Shown here: one piece after another, positions 1 through 11,760 of the stretch
Layout: every line of letters starts with the position of its first letter
How positions within the stretch are numbered: the first letter of the stretch is position 1
From: Bostrychus sinensis
Lineage: Eukaryota > Chordata > Actinopteri > Gobiiformes > Eleotridae
Direction: 5' to 3'
Assembly: GCA_020698575.1 (NCBI GenBank)
Contig: CM036247.1
Location: forward strand, 2,689,407-2,753,406
Length of the DNA stretch: 64,000 bases
Position numbers and translations under genes: made by a program
Notes under the pieces: model-generated
The model's input: the letters and a program-made list of their open reading frames with translations, nothing else
Databases searched by the model: none
What the model was told of the DNA's origin: nothing

Positions 1-74
1 TTCTCTACTGTGAGATTAATAAAGTTCAGTTTAATCTAATTCACAAAAAAATAACATCTCTGAACATAAAAACT

Positions 75-290
75 GCAACTGCAATTATTTTTCGACACTA
101 ATTTGAAAATACAACACAGAGAGTATTAGATGAGATGCATAAATATACAGACAAAGCGACAGAAACACTACGAAAGTGCTGGAGGGCCATAAGTAATGCA
201 TTTTGTCATAGAAGCTGAGGGCCATATGAAATCTCAGACCGTGCCACAAATGGCCCCCGGGCCGCACTTTGGAAACGTCTGCTCTACACT
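75..290. mobile_element. hAT-like DNA transposon end (remnant)
   Basis: The stretch ends with CCGGGCCGCACTTTGGAAAC and the preceding text repeats GGGCCAT, a pattern typical of the terminal region of non-autonomous hAT elements in fish. Only one end is visible; the partner terminus may lie outside the window. The class assignment is by resemblance. Confidence 0.4.
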
Positions 291-1389
291 TTAAACAGAG
301 AAACTAAAAACAACATGAGACAGTTGTTGTGTGTGACAGAGTGTGTTTAACAGGAGGGGTTGCATCGTTCAAACAACTGCAGTAAGTAATTAAACCTTTA
401 ATCAAACAGGAACTAAACTAATAACTCCACCTCGTTCCTGCAGATGGGAGTGGAGTTACTTATTACATTTTTATCTGACTGTTATGAGTTTATTTATCCT
501 AATCTAATAATTAACTTTTCTGGCAGTGGACCAGTATCTTGTGGCTGAGAATAAATACGCTGCCTTTGGTTTCTGTTTCTCACTGAGAGGTAGATTACTT
601 TTAAATAATGCTAAAGTTTCATAGTTACACAGTTTCTATGACCTTGCAGCTGTTCTAAAGTGAAACAAACAGACATTATATTTGCTCTCTCTCTTTTCAC
701 ACTGCTGACGTGTCCTTGGGCAAGACTCTAGACACAGAGTCATGTTTCCTTGATTTAAAATAAATAAATCCAGCTGTTTATACCACACAGACAGACAGAT
801 GGATGAGTTGTGGGTGAATCAGACCAAAAAGTCCCAAATGTCAACATCATCACCCACAACCATACAGTCATACAGTCACACAATCACACAGTCATTTGCA
901 TTTTACCTGCGAACACCTGAGATCATCAGATAGTGATGAAACTAGGTGTCATGTGTGTAACAGGTTTATCACTGTGTGGGAAACATCCCTTTAATACTTT
1001 ATCTCTCCTACAGCCCTAACCTTTTAGTCTCACCTTTAACCCTAAGCACAAAAAATGCACCGATAAAGACTGCCATAGAAAAATTATCTAATGGTTAATA
1101 ATTCCATTTTTTTCATGGTTACAGAGATTGACTTCAGTCCTCATCATACATAACAAAATTTCATATTGTTTATGAAATGTAACCCCTTTTGCAATTAAAA
1201 TTTGATTTCAAATTATGGCAAAAATCACAAAAAATAGATTTTTTTCGTTTCTGGAAATGCAAATTTGAATTTTTTTGTGGTGGATTATCAGAGCTTGGGA
1301 GTGTCAACAACTGGCATCATGATTGATTTTATTAGATTTAAAATTTTTGTGTAGTGGCAGATGAAACATTTTTAGTCACAGCTTTCGTC
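291..1389. other. Non-coding stretch, no gene seen
   Basis: No open frame with family resemblance is visible. A SINE-like tail motif (TGTCCTTGGGCAAGAC) lies at about 712-727. The rest is AT-rich and unremarkable. Confidence 0.5.
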
Positions 1390-2832
1390 CTAAGGTTTTG
1401 TCCTTGTTTAGTCCTGGTTATGTCCTGGTTTAGTCCTGGTTATGTCCTTGTTTAGCCCTGGTTATGTCCTGGTTTAGTCCTGGTTATGTCCTTGTTTAGT
1501 CCTGGTTATGTCCTGGTTTAGCCCTGGTTATGTCCTGGTTTAGTCCTGGTTATGTCCTTGTTTAGTCCTGGTTATGTCCTGGTTTAGCCCTGGTTATGTC
1601 CTGGTTTAGTCCTGGTTATGTCCTTGTTTAGTCCTGGTTATGTCCTTGTTTAGTCCTGGTTATGTCCTGGTTTAGTCCTGGTTTTGTCCTTGTTTAGTCC
1701 TGGTTTTGTCCTGGTTTAGTCCTGGTTATGTCCTGGTTTAGCCCTGGTTATGTCCTGGTTTAGTCCTGGTTATGTCCTTGTTTAGTCCTGGTTTTGTCCT
1801 TGTTTAGTCCTGGTTATGTCCTGGTTTAGTCCTGGTTTTGTCCTGGTTTTGTCCTGGTTTAGTCCTGGTTATGTCCTGGTTTAGCCCTGGTTATGTCCTG
1901 GTTTAGTCCTGGTTATGTCCTTGTTTAGTCCTGGTTATGTCCTGGTTTAGCCCTGGTTATGTCCTGGTTTAGTCCTGGTTATGTCCTGGTTTAGTCCTGG
2001 TTATGTCCTGGTTTAGTCCTGGTTATGTCCTTGTTTAGTCCTGGTTATGTCCTTGTTTAGTCCTGGTTATGTCCTGGTTTAGTCCTGGTTATGTCCTTGT
2101 TTAGTCCTGGTTATGTCCTGGTTTAGTCCTGGTTATGTCCTTGTTTAGTCCTGGTTTTGTCCTGGTTTAGTCCTGGTTATGTCCTGGTTTAGCCCTGGTT
2201 ATGTCCTGGTTTAGTCCTGGTTATGTCCTTGTTTAGTCCTGGTTATGTCCTGGTTTAGTCCTGGTTATGTCCTGGTTTAGTCCTGGTTATGTCCTTGTTT
2301 AGTCCTGGTTATGTCCTTGTTTAGTCCTGGTTATGTCCTGGTTTAGTCCTGGTTATGTCCTTGTTTAGTCCTGGTTATGTCCTTGTTTAGTCCTGGTTAT
2401 GTCCTGGTTTAGTCCTGGTTATGTCCTGGTTTAGCCCTGGTTATGTCCTGGTTTAGTCCTGGTTATGTCCTTGTTTAGTCCTGGTTATGTCCTGGTTTAG
2501 TCCTGGTTATGTCCTTGTTTAGTCCTGGTTATGTCCTTGTTTAGTCCTGGTTATGTCCTGGTTTAGTCCTGGTTATGTCCTTGTTTAGTCCTGGTTATGT
2601 CCTGGTTTAGTCCTGGTTATGTCCTTGTTTAGTCCTGGTTATGTCCTGGTTTAGTCCTGGTTATGTCCTTGTTTAGTCCTGGTTATGTCCTTGTTTAGTC
2701 CTGGTTATGTCCTTGTTTAGTCCTGGTTATGTCCTGGTTTAGTCCTGGTTATGTCCTGGTTTAGTCCTGGTTATGTCCTGGTTTAGTCCTGGTTATGTCC
2801 TTGTTTAGTCCTGGTTTTGTCCTTGTTTACAG
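1390..2832. repeat. 22-bp minisatellite, about 65 units
   Basis: The unit begins TTTAGTCCTGGTTATGTCC and ends TGG or TTG, giving two interspersed unit types. Further variants carry GCCC for GTCC and TTTTG for TTATG. Degenerate single units of the same motif recur at about 15,555-15,700 and 59,100-59,130. No coding role is apparent. Confidence 0.95.
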
Positions 2833-3182
2833 CTCATTTTAGTCTTTTAGTATAAAAGATGGTATTTGTAAAGCCAAATATTCTCTGAGGTGGCACTGCT
2901 GTACACAATGATGTTCACATAAAAAAAAAAATCTTCAGTTTTTAATTTTTTATTCAATTACTTGCTCATAAAAAATCAAGAGCACAGTGTGTTCTTTCAC
3001 CTTCAGTCTCATGAGAAACAAAGAAACAACAACAGGAACCAGTTTTATGACCTTCTCAACTTAACACTGAATACATTTAATTGACAGGAGATTGTAAAAA
3101 CAAAACAAAAACAGAAGTCATATTGTTGATGAACACTGTGCTGTACTGTGTTTGATGAATCCTCTTTGTGTTTTTGTTCCAG

Positions 3183-3280
3183 AGCTTGACAATGGCTTCT
3201 GTCTTCAAAAGGAAGTTAATTTTCTTCAATAAATGATAATGCACGGTGTCAAACTGGGGTCAGAGAAAATCCAGGCGAAG
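3183..3280 (+). CDS. Candidate first exon, NLR copy A
   Basis: An acceptor (TTCCAG) precedes 3183 and a donor (GAAG/GTGTGT) follows 3280. The frame that joins the next exon in phase 0 contains an ATG at 3239 and reads MHGVKLGSEKIQAK. The equivalent exon of copy B (40,085-40,186) ends SKLEPSKKKAK in the same phase, which is the main support. A separate 14-codon ORF starts at 3192 inside the exon and stops at 3236, so part of the exon may be 5' untranslated. Start choice is uncertain. Role inferred only from position upstream of the NACHT exon. Confidence 0.42.
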
Positions 3281-3362
3281 GTGTGTCTTCATTGTGAGCT
3301 TTTATTTTGAAAGTCCCTTTTGTTTTCATCAAAACGACCAGTTGTCTTTGTCGTTTGTGCAG

Positions 3363-3476
3363 AGATTGTTCAAACCCAAACGAACTCGTGGGAAGTCGAT
3401 GAAAGTGTTTGAAAGTAAAAGGCCCAGCGTCGCTGTGAAGGCCATGGACGCTGTGCACATTCGATTCTTCACCAGA
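3363..3476 (+). CDS. Candidate second exon, NLR copy A (38 codons)
   Basis: A GTGCAG acceptor and an ACCAGA/GTGAGT donor flank a 114-nt phase 0-0 exon. It reads basic residues RLFKPKRTRGKS at the start and HIRFFTR at the end. The copy B exon at 40,264-40,359 starts RVLKAKR and ends MIRFIIR with the same phase and donor context, so the two are homologous although diverged in the middle. No named domain is recognised; it is rich in Lys and Arg. Confidence 0.58.
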
Positions 3477-3704
3477 GTGAGTACGACTGCAGAACAATGG
3501 TATTTTATACTTTCTTATAAAGATGTTAGTATCTGCATTTAGCTTTAAGGGTAAAATGTGACCTCTACTGTTTTAGCATGGTACTGTGGTCATTACTGCC
3601 CTTCCCATCCACTCTCAGTCTTGTGGGTTGCCAGGTTCAGCGGTTTCCCTCTTTTATAGTCCCAAACTTTTCAGACGGCAATCCACAAAATAAAGGTGCG
3701 GACA

Positions 3705-4405
3705 GAAGAATAAAAAAGAATAAAAAAGAATAGAAAAGAATAGAAAAGAATAGTTTATTGTCCACCGTGGGGGAAATTCTCCTTTGACCCAGCAGCAGAT
3801 GCAAGACAAGACAAAAATTACCAAGAGAAAAACAGTCAGCAACAAACTTTCCAAGTCCCTCACAGAAAACACAGTTCATTGTGAGACATCTTCCATTTCT
3901 GCGGCTCTCGCATCAGACCCCAGCCACATTCAAAAAGTCCGCAGCACAAGGGACAAATGACTTTTTAAAAACAGCTTTTGTTAAATCTCTGCCCAGAGTA
4001 AGAGCTCAGACTGAGAAAACAGAGGATGGATGAGTCTGACACAACAGCCCTGGCTTTACTCAGCGTCCTCTCTCTGTGCAGCAGTTGTTTTTGAGGATTC
4101 CCAACAATCCTTAGTGGCCACTGACACAATTTTATTCAATTTATTCTTTGACCTGCAGCTCATGTGACTGTACCATGCAGTAAGGTGAAAAGTTAAAACA
4201 CTTTCAATAAATTTATAAACAGCTTTTATAATCTGTGCTAGTAAGCTTTCTCAAGAGGTACAGCCGCTGAGAACATTTTTTAAATATGTTCTCACTGCTG
4301 ATCTGAAATTTAAGTTGTGCATCTAAAATCATGCTAAAGTATTTAAAACTACTAACAATCTCAGCACTTTGCCCGCTGAGTGTGACAGAGTGAATGTTCA
4401 TGTCT
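3705..4405 (-). mobile_element. LINE (L2-like) 3' fragment
   Basis: On the minus strand, 4,401-4,213 encodes a fragment resembling the region after the reverse transcriptase of fish L2-like LINEs (VSSFKYFSMILDAQLKF, then RLYLLRKL). It runs on through a 3' untranslated region to a short tandem AATAGAAAAG tail at about 3,710-3,750, which on the minus strand is the element's 3' end. Truncated at 5'. It sits in an intron of NLR copy A in antisense. Confidence 0.65.
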
Positions 4406-5085
4406 CAGCTGGAGGTGTGTTTTGTCATCTGCATTTGTGAACAAAGAAACTGATTTAAAAACAATCCGGGAAAGATTTTATCATTTTTATGTTAAAAATA
4501 CTGAAAAACAAATGTTTTTAGGCTTTATTCTCATGGAGTTTAATGTAATGACACACTCCAAAAAGGAATGCTGCCATTGGTTGTTGTCAAAATCTAATTC
4601 ATGTCTGCAGATAAAACAAGAAAAGTGTCTGTTCTAGCACTGCCCAGGTCTACTTTCACTGAGAAACAGCACAAAGAGACAAACAAATGCAAAGGCAGGA
4701 AAACTGGAGATGCTTCAGGAGGTGGAGAGAACTGATTTTTCATATTTTATATTTTACAAAGTGAAACGTTTCATTATGAGACTTTTGTTGTGACAGATGC
4801 AATAAAACCTTATCTGGCACTTATCATTTACCGACACCTGTGCTGTAATTTAATCACTGTCCTACTTTACCTAAGTGTTTGGCATCAGACAGATTGGTTT
4901 CTGGGAAAGGAAGAAAAATGAGTTTCTGTAATGTTTATACTTCCTTTAGCTTAATTCTAAACTTCCTTCAGATTTCCACACTGACAAGAACAAGGAAGCT
5001 CGAAATTCCCTGCAAATGCTGTGTGGAATTTTTCTGCCACATCAGCAGCAGTCCAACAGTGACTTTGCACCTATCCCAGCAGTTC
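4406..5085. other. Intronic stretch, no gene seen
   Basis: Short open frames here show no family resemblance and no paired splice sites with copy B counterparts. I see no recognisable element. Confidence 0.4.
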
Positions 5086-5745
5086 CCAAAGTGGGGTCCG
5101 GGGTCCCCTGGGGGTCCATGAAGGTACTGCAGGGGGGCCCCCAGAGGCTGTCTATATTAAGTACATAAAAAGAAACTGAGTTTGAAATGCACTGTAAAAA
5201 ACAATGCTGCAAAAACTCAAGGCATCCTTTCAAGTTTTCAACAACTAATATTTTTTTACTCACCAAATTTAACATTCATACATCTAAAAACTTTACATTT
5301 TAAGTTTTACTCGCTATCTTTATTTTTTCCAGCTCATCTTACAGCAACTGACTCCACTGTTCAGAAAAAGTATTATTGATAATAATAAAAACTAAATATA
5401 CTACATTTAACAAAAGAATAACTTTTTCTGAACTCTGTAAGTTGGCTGTAAGATGAGTAAAAAAATAATGAAAAACTTAAAAATTAGAAAGGTTTTTAGA
5501 CGTATGAACATCAAATTAAGTGAAAGTGTGGAAAAACTTGAGATTTTGAGTTGGCCCCAAAAATTTTGAGGGATCCTTTGCCTTGAGTTGTTGAGTTTTC
5601 GCAGCATTTTAATTGTTTTTACAGTGTATTTGTTTAAAAATATAACTTTAAAACACTTTTTAGCCAATAATCAGTGTCTTTTGTAATGTTTTTATAGAAA
5701 TATATGGAGAAAAACATGAAAATAAAATTTGGGATGGAGGGAAGT
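5080..5745. mobile_element. hAT-like element with an inserted CACTGTAAAAA MITE
   Basis: The left part starts CAGCAGTTCCCAAAGTGGGG, a hAT-like terminus. At about 5190 it is interrupted by a palindromic element beginning CACTGTAAAAAACAATGCTG and ending TTTTTACAGTG at about 5632, whose arms both contain the CTCAAGGC/TTGAGTTTT motif. Sequence after 5632 continues as the host element. The same composite occurs at 36,160-37,560. Confidence 0.55.
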
Positions 5746-6314
5746 TGTATTGTTGGGGGTCAGCGAGGGATTTTAGTAAATTTAAGGAGGGCAGTGCTGC
5801 ACTAACCACTCTGCCACTGTGTCCTCTGTAACTTATTATCAGTAGCAAATAGTTTCACAGTGAAATACAAAGAAAAACAGGGCAATAAACAAGTCTGAAG
5901 TGCATTTATGAGGGGGTTGGTGGGGTCAAAGGTTCAATCCCAGGCTGAAACACTTCTCTCTGTGTAAATCTGACACAGTTTACCTCAGACCACTTTGTGC
6001 TTGTCGTTGTTTAGAAACTGAATGCAGGCACAAAAAGTCACCTCATTCTTTGCACCAAGCAGGAAGATCGGGCCCCAAGTCTTCAATAAATTCAAAAAAG
6101 TCTTCAAAAGTCAAAATGTTGCAGCAAAAAAGTTGACCATTTAAGCAGCAGTCAAAACTATTTTTACACTTCAGTGCATGTGACTAGATGTGACACATTT
6201 ACAAGTTTTATTCTGCCCATGTCAATTATTATGCACTGTCCAATTAAAATAAAAAAGAAAAAGAAACTTAATGCAAGGCATGGTCCATGTACAACACCCA
6301 TCCTGTTGACTGCC
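5746..6314. other. Intronic stretch with a tRNA-like SINE trace
   Basis: At about 5793-5825 the minus strand reads like a SINE head (GGCAGAGTGGTTAGTGCAGC). Nothing else is recognised. Confidence 0.35.
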
Positions 6315-6545
6315 TTCACAGTCGGTGGCACGGTGACCAGCAACAAGGTCCCGGGTTTGATTCCCAGACCAGGTGGGACCTTTCTGTGTGGAGTTTGCAT
6401 GTTCTCCCTGTGTCTGCGTAGCTTTGCTCCAGTTTCCTCTAACACTAAAAACCTGTAGAATGAGGCCAGGACTCCCCTGTAAAAGAGATTCTGAATCTCA
6501 GTGGGACTTTCTTGGTTAAATAAAGGTCAAATAAATAAAAATAAA
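6315..6545 (+). mobile_element. tRNA-derived SINE
   Basis: A degraded tRNA-like head with a B box (GGTTTGATTCCC) is followed by the body GTGTGGAGTTTGCATGTTCT and a 3' end GGTTAAATAAAGGTCAAATA. The body and tail match the copy at 7,971-8,169 and, in part, 38,868-39,006. Non-autonomous; such elements depend on a LINE sharing their tail. Confidence 0.75.
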
Positions 6546-7191
6546 TGCACTACTTCAAGCTGAGTCTCTAAACTAACCCCCACAGCAGCCACTCCTCCTG
6601 AGATGCTGAATAGCATTTAACTGACAGGAGATTGTTCTGTTTGTAAAGGAATAGAAAGTGACCTGTACCAAAGCTATGCAGAAAACAAAGGAGGTGTTTC
6701 GTGCAAAAGAAAACGGTGAAACACGATGAACAGGAAAAAGAGATTAACTGCCATTGAGTTATGAAAGGCTGAGAATGCTGCAGAACTGGTTGGAGCACTC
6801 CTCTGTGTGGGAATTTATTTTTTTCTTGTTTAAGCAGCAGCATTTAATTAATGATAATTTAACTTCATAATGCATTGGTATTCATCTAACACAGGACAAT
6901 GACCTGTAATCACTCCATGTTATAAACCTGTACATTCTCATATAACCTCTTATTAAACCACTCCTTGTTGCATAATTTAGCTTTTCTTTTTTCAAATGCT
7001 GCAGGCCAATTATTGTAACACAGGTTTAGGAGCCAGGCCACACCTCCCATTTTCCCAGCAATTCCTTATTTCAACCCACAAAATTTATGGTGAATCCCTC
7101 TTCCTGCACCCCTTCCTCCCACGTTCAGCATCCTGTGTCCCTCGTCATCCTTTCTTCTTATCTTCTTATCCAGTCCATCCATATTTTTCAG
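6546..7191. other. Intronic stretch, no gene seen
   Basis: AT-rich sequence without a supportable gene or element. Confidence 0.4.
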
Positions 7192-7248
7192 GTACAGCGG
7201 ATGGGAAACAGCAACCAGAGGAAATCTGACAAAGCAGAAAAAATACAG
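7192..7248 (+). CDS. Small NLR copy A exon (19 codons)
   Basis: Acceptor TTTTTCAG and donor ACAG/GTATTT flank a 57-nt phase 0-0 exon that reads VQRMGNSNQRKSDKAEKIQ. Copy B has an exon of identical length and phase at 41,514-41,570 that reads VQRRGNSNQRNSDKNNSAY. Shared length, phase and sequence make this the best supported small exon. The function of this N-terminal segment is unknown. Confidence 0.72.
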
Positions 7249-7970
7249 GTATTTTATTAAAAAGTGTGTTTGAAATACTGGGAATGAGGAGTTTTATTTC
7301 ATTTATTATTTTATTCATGAGCAAAGACTGAACAACGACTGAACCAGGGCCGTGATAAAACCTTTTATTTATCAGCAATAATAATATAATGGTAGAATTA
7401 TATTAGAACAGTCTTGTTTGTAATCAGTTGTTATTGCATCTTGAGAATATTGCATGCTGATATTATTCCTTGTGTCATCTAAAAACCATGACAACACATG
7501 ACAGTGGTGTGTACCTGGTGTATCATGAGCATATACCACAGACACTCAAACACTCATCAACACAACACAACACAACACAACACAGTGATCTGGCAAACAC
7601 AATGAAATAAACACATTTTCACCTGCACTGACTGTATCACAACAAAAGGTTTAAAAAGAAATTATCAGGACTTGTTTTTTCAGAGTTTAAGATCTTTCAC
7701 CTTTTATCTGAGAGGTTTTCTTAAATCTGAAACAGAACTGGAGAGAGTTGGTTCATCTGCTCTGAGGAAGGAGGAGTTTTAGACCTGAAACTAAATTCGA
7801 TTGGTTCTGTTGGTTTTGAAAAACCAAGTTTTCACAGCTACAGCTGCTCCTGACCAGGATCCTGGCTCAGATCTGGAGAAGAGTCAGAAGCAGTGAACAC
7901 ATTTCCCTTTCCTAATTAACATTACAGTGTAGAGTCTCCAGTTCACCTGCACATGTATGTCAGCAGCTTT
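7249..7970. other. Intronic stretch with a short AACAC repeat
   Basis: A short pentanucleotide run (CAACACAACACAACACAACA) lies at about 7560-7583. No gene is recognised. Confidence 0.45.
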
Positions 7971-8169
7971 GGGCAGCACAGTGACACAGTGGTTAGCACT
8001 CCTGCCTCACAGTAAGAAGGTCCCGGCTTCGATTCCTAGACCGGGGCCTTTCTGTGTGGAGTTGGCATGTTCTCCCCGTGTCTGCGTAGGTTTCCCCTAC
8101 CACTACAAAGAGATTCTGTATCTCAGTGGGACTTTCCTGGTTAAATAAAGGTCAAATATAAATAAATGC
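7971..8169 (+). mobile_element. tRNA-derived SINE, best preserved copy
   Basis: The head reads GGGCAGCACAGTGACACAGT then GGTTAGCACTCCTGCCTCAC, with a B box GCTTCGATTCC. The body has GTGTGGAGTTGGCATGTTCT and the tail GGTTAAATAAAGGTCAAATA. It is the clearest of the three copies of this family in the window. Confidence 0.85.
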
Positions 8170-8344
8170 ATGTGTTTGGCCAAAGGTGAGAGAGGTGTGC
8201 ATAAAGTAGAGTTGCAAAATATTAAAATCAGCATAAATAATCTAATCATTAGTGTATAACAGCATAAGTGCTGTTACTTTTGTAAGAGATGTGTGTGGAT
8301 TTTAGAAAGAACCCCCCTCCCCTCTCCCCAGTGGTTTTTAATCC

Positions 8345-8955
8345 TCAGTCGGTGAAGTGGTGCTCCAGTGTAAACACCTGGGCACAATAACTGATGACCT
8401 GCTGACCTTTGAGGACCAGGTGGATGCTCTTTGCACAAAAGCTAACCAGCGGATGTATTTTTATCATAAACTCAGACATTTTAAGGTCGGTTGCACTTTT
8501 ATGAGAATGTTTTATTCGTGTTTTATTGAATCCGTTTTTACTTTTGCTTTTATTTGTTGGTTTGGAGCACTTTCTTTAAAAAACAAAAAGCACCTTCAGG
8601 GCATTGTTTGCACTTGTGGCAAGAGAGCGGGCGGAACCTTTACCGACCTGCGGGACCTTTACAGGGCACAGATTTTAAAAAGGGCCCGCCACATCTGACC
8701 CGAGCCATCGTCTGTGGGCGGAGTTTAAACTGCTTCTGTCTGAGCAGGACAAACAGATACAAAAACTCTTTTATCCCTGTTGCCTTTAGTATTTTAAATC
8801 AGTCAATGTAGTACTTTTTTATATTTTTTATATGTTGTATTTATTTTTGTCTATTTTATTGTTTGCTTTGTACCATTGTGTGGTGTGTGTGCGAACTGCT
8901 GCTGTAAAACAATTTGCCCTTTGGGGATAATATTCAATTCAATTCAATTCAGGTT
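8345..8955 (+). mobile_element. LINE (L2-like) 3' fragment
   Basis: The frame from 8,357 encodes the segment after the reverse transcriptase, with LGTITDDLLTFEDQVDAL, then FMRMFYSCFIESVFTFAFIC. It shifts frame near 8,690 and continues to a 3' untranslated region containing CAATTTGCCCTTTGGGGATA and a short ATTCA tandem tail at 8,933-8,953. The 5' part, including the catalytic motifs, is missing. Confidence 0.75.
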
Positions 8956-9600
8956 TATTTGTGTAGCCCAATATCACAACAAAAGTCACCTCAAAGGCTT
9001 CACAAACAGTTGATCAAACATAAACACACAATCAGACTTAACACACAATCAGCACAAACAATAACTACACTAAACTAAACAGACCCAGGACACTCCTGTC
9101 CTTAGACCCTCCTTCTCGGTAAGGAAAAACTCCTAAAAAACCCAGGTACGGGAAAAAAGAAGAAACCTTATGGAGCCCATATTGAAGGAGAGATCCTCTC
9201 CCAGGACGGACAGGCAATGCATCTAGGAGTTAGTCCCTTAGTTCATCTATAGGATCATAGATCAGCTCTGTAAGGATTCATCCAGGGAGTGGGGTGAGGT
9301 AGGTTGAGGAAGTCCATAGGATGCAGCAGGTGGCCTCATCCAGACAGGTGAGTGGGCGAGATAGGTCCGGGAGATCCGGGCTGCAGCAGGGACCTCATCC
9401 AGACAGGTGGGTGGAGAGAGATAGGTCCGGGAAATCCAGGATGCAGCAGGTGGCCTCATCCAGACAGGTGAGTGGGTTGAGGTAGATCCGGGAAATCCTT
9501 AGAGGTGAGGTTGAGGGCCCACAGGTCGGGACAGGAGCACAGATGGGGTCAGCTAAGATCCAATCATCACTGGGACATCTGCCAGGAGTCTAATAAAGAC
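8950..9600 (-). mobile_element. Dispersed fish repeat with internal 60-odd-bp tandem units
   Basis: It starts with TTTATTTGTGTAGCCCAATA and contains TTCTCGGTAAGGAAAAACTC. The reverse complement of the latter recurs at about 19,900-19,935. From about 9,320 to 9,490 there are three degenerate tandem units containing GCCTCATCCAGACAGGTGAG. I cannot assign a superfamily. Confidence 0.6.
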
Positions 9601-10290
9601 TCCTTGAACATTGAACATTAAACGTTGTGTTGCTGTTTGTGAGAATAAGGAACATTTCTTTTTTTCTTTTTTAATATAAAAACTAGACAAACTTTCCTGA
9701 GTCTGGTCCAGTGTCTCATCTTTCTCTTTCTCTTCCCTTACTTCACTTTAGTCATGTGACTGTGAGAATAACCTTGATGTGTTTAAACCACCTCTTCTCT
9801 TCTCTGATTGGTTCTTTGACAGTTTTGTCTTCTTCTGCTCTGACAGGTGCCATCCCCGAATCCGTTCTAAGTGTCCAGAACATCCTCTTCCTCCACGCAC
9901 AGGTACGGCGAACACTTCTGCCTCACGTCACACCAATAACTTAAAAAAATATTATCTTTATGGACTTTATGGTCAACTAAGAATGTAGATTTCCCCTCAA
10001 GACACAGATTAAAAATAGCCCAACAACAGAGGGTCTCGCTCTATGTCTGAGGGCATCTGACTTAAAACTAAATGAATGAAGGAATCACTGTACCCTAGGA
10101 GGCAGATGATTTGCTGTGAAGTCTTCAAAAGGGGAAAAAAGAAAAGTAAAGAAAAAAAAATTCCTGCTTAAAATTAAAGACATAATAGTTTCATGAACAG
10201 AGAAACAAAATACGTCTTTCATGCAGCATATACAACACTGAAACTGTTTAATTCACATTATATTAAATGTATATTGAATTATTTTTCTAG
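9601..10290. other. Intronic stretch with a possible dead exon
   Basis: A splice-flanked 56-nt block at 9,847-9,902 ends with VSRTSSSSTHR in the frame matching the copy B exon at 45,226-45,296. It has a stop codon upstream in that frame, and skipping it keeps copy A in phase. It may be a decayed or unused exon. Confidence 0.35.
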
Positions 10291-10388
10291 CTGGAGCTGG
10301 AGCTGAGGATGAAAGATCCCAGAGTCGCTGAAACAATGCCCTCTGCTGGCCATTCTGTGTATGACGCCGCTTCAGTTTTTAGTCAGAA
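10291..10388 (+). CDS. NLR copy A exon (phase 0 to 2)
   Basis: A TTTTTCTAG acceptor and a CAGAA/GTAAGT donor flank 98 nt. The open frame begins LELELRMKDPRVAETMPSAG and ends ASVFSQ plus two bases. It joins the 7,192-7,248 exon in phase 0 and the 12,816 exon in phase 2 without a stop. I found no clear copy B equivalent, so support rests on splice sites and phase. Confidence 0.52.
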
Positions 10389-11065
10389 GTAAGTGACTTG
10401 GCATGGGGAGGCACAAATGACCGCTTGGTAAAAGTAAATACCTCTCAGATCTGCATCAGTTCTGTTTTCTGAAGTGAACTTATGAACGTAGCTTTTGCAG
10501 AAACTGATGGGTTATATTTGTGTAGCAGCAGTTCATTGCTTCTCTGTGGCAGCTTTATTTTAAGTCATCTCAGAACAAAGCTCTCCTTTCCAGCCTTTGC
10601 ACATTTCTGCACACTGACACTTAAATGTTAAGTGCACCAAAGTGTTCTGCCTCATTTGAAAAAGCAAGAGCGTGACCTTTAACCTGGTTGCTTAAAGCTG
10701 CACCACAAGCACAGATCTGGAGTTTGCTTTGAATTCTTTAAAATAAAAAATAAAAATACTGTGAATAAGCTATGTATTTTAAAATAAAACAACAGCTCCT
10801 TCACATTATTCCTGATAGATTCTAGTTGCTGGATAAATAAAGGATGCATCGACCAATCAGAGCGCTCCTGTCCTATGAAAGCGTGTGATTGGTTAAACTG
10901 TTCCTTCCCTCGCTCTAAAACAAAAACCTTTATAACACAGCCCACAGTGACCTCAGAGGCTCAGTTTTTCTCAGATGACTTCTGTTCTGCTGCACTAAGA
11001 ACTAAATAATTATCTTTACCAAAATACAAGGAAAAGAAATCAGGTAGTGCAGCTTTAATGAATGA

Positions 11066-11405
11066 AAGGTGCATTTCCACAGGACGGTACAGTATGGTTT
11101 GGTACAGCTGCTGCTAATATGTTAGCTTTTTCGGGGGAAAAGTCAGCACAACATGTAGCTCGTCCTCTCTCTGAATACAGCTGTTTATCTCAAGGACAAG
11201 ATGCATTTAATTAAAAATAACCTTTTCTCTTTTATTTCTGTCCTTTGCCTTGTTGTTTTTGCTCTCTCTCGTCCAATCAGCTCGCAGCAGTTTGTAGCTC
11301 CACCTTTCCCAACACTCTCCCAGAGCTGGACCCTCTCGCTGAAGAGGTAGCACACCCCCGAACCGTCCCGACCCACGCCGTACCGCCCCGGTGGAAAAGC
11401 GCCTT
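11066..11405. mobile_element. MITE with terminal inverted repeats
   Basis: The left end reads AAGGTGCATTTCCACAGGAC and then GGTAC; the right end is the inverse of it (GTACCGCCCCGGTGGAAAAG then CGCCTT). About 340 bp and no transposase. I see no convincing target-site duplication. Confidence 0.65.
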
Positions 11406-11760
11406 ATTTTGTAAAACACAAAAATGAAGAGGCAGGTCTGTTCTCGCAGCTACTGTTAACTAGCGATCATGGTTTTAATACAAGACAGGCTTCAGTGCCA
11501 TTTTACATCACCTCTGCCCAGGACTAGCGCTCAATGTGCAGAGCAATAATGTTGTGGAATAGGCTCCCTTCTTCCTTAACAGTGGTTCTGCGCTAACTAC
11601 TTCCACATTCGGCGAAACAGAACGATCCACTTCAGGTCACAGTTTGTAAGCGAGCAGCCGGACAAGGGCAGCTTCAAAAAACATATTTATGTCGTACACA
11701 TCGCAAAATAAAATCACCAAACTAACGCCGCTATGGACTAACGCGGTTTTATCTTCAAAC

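Noticed and set aside
85..267. Minus-strand 60-codon ORF
   Set aside because: Overlaps a transposon end; no supporting features.
1390..2832. CRISPR-like array
   Set aside because: Units are directly tandem with no unique spacers, and the context is vertebrate.
9847..9902. Splice-flanked block as a copy A exon
   Set aside because: The frame matching copy B has a stop, and leaving the block out keeps the other exons in phase.
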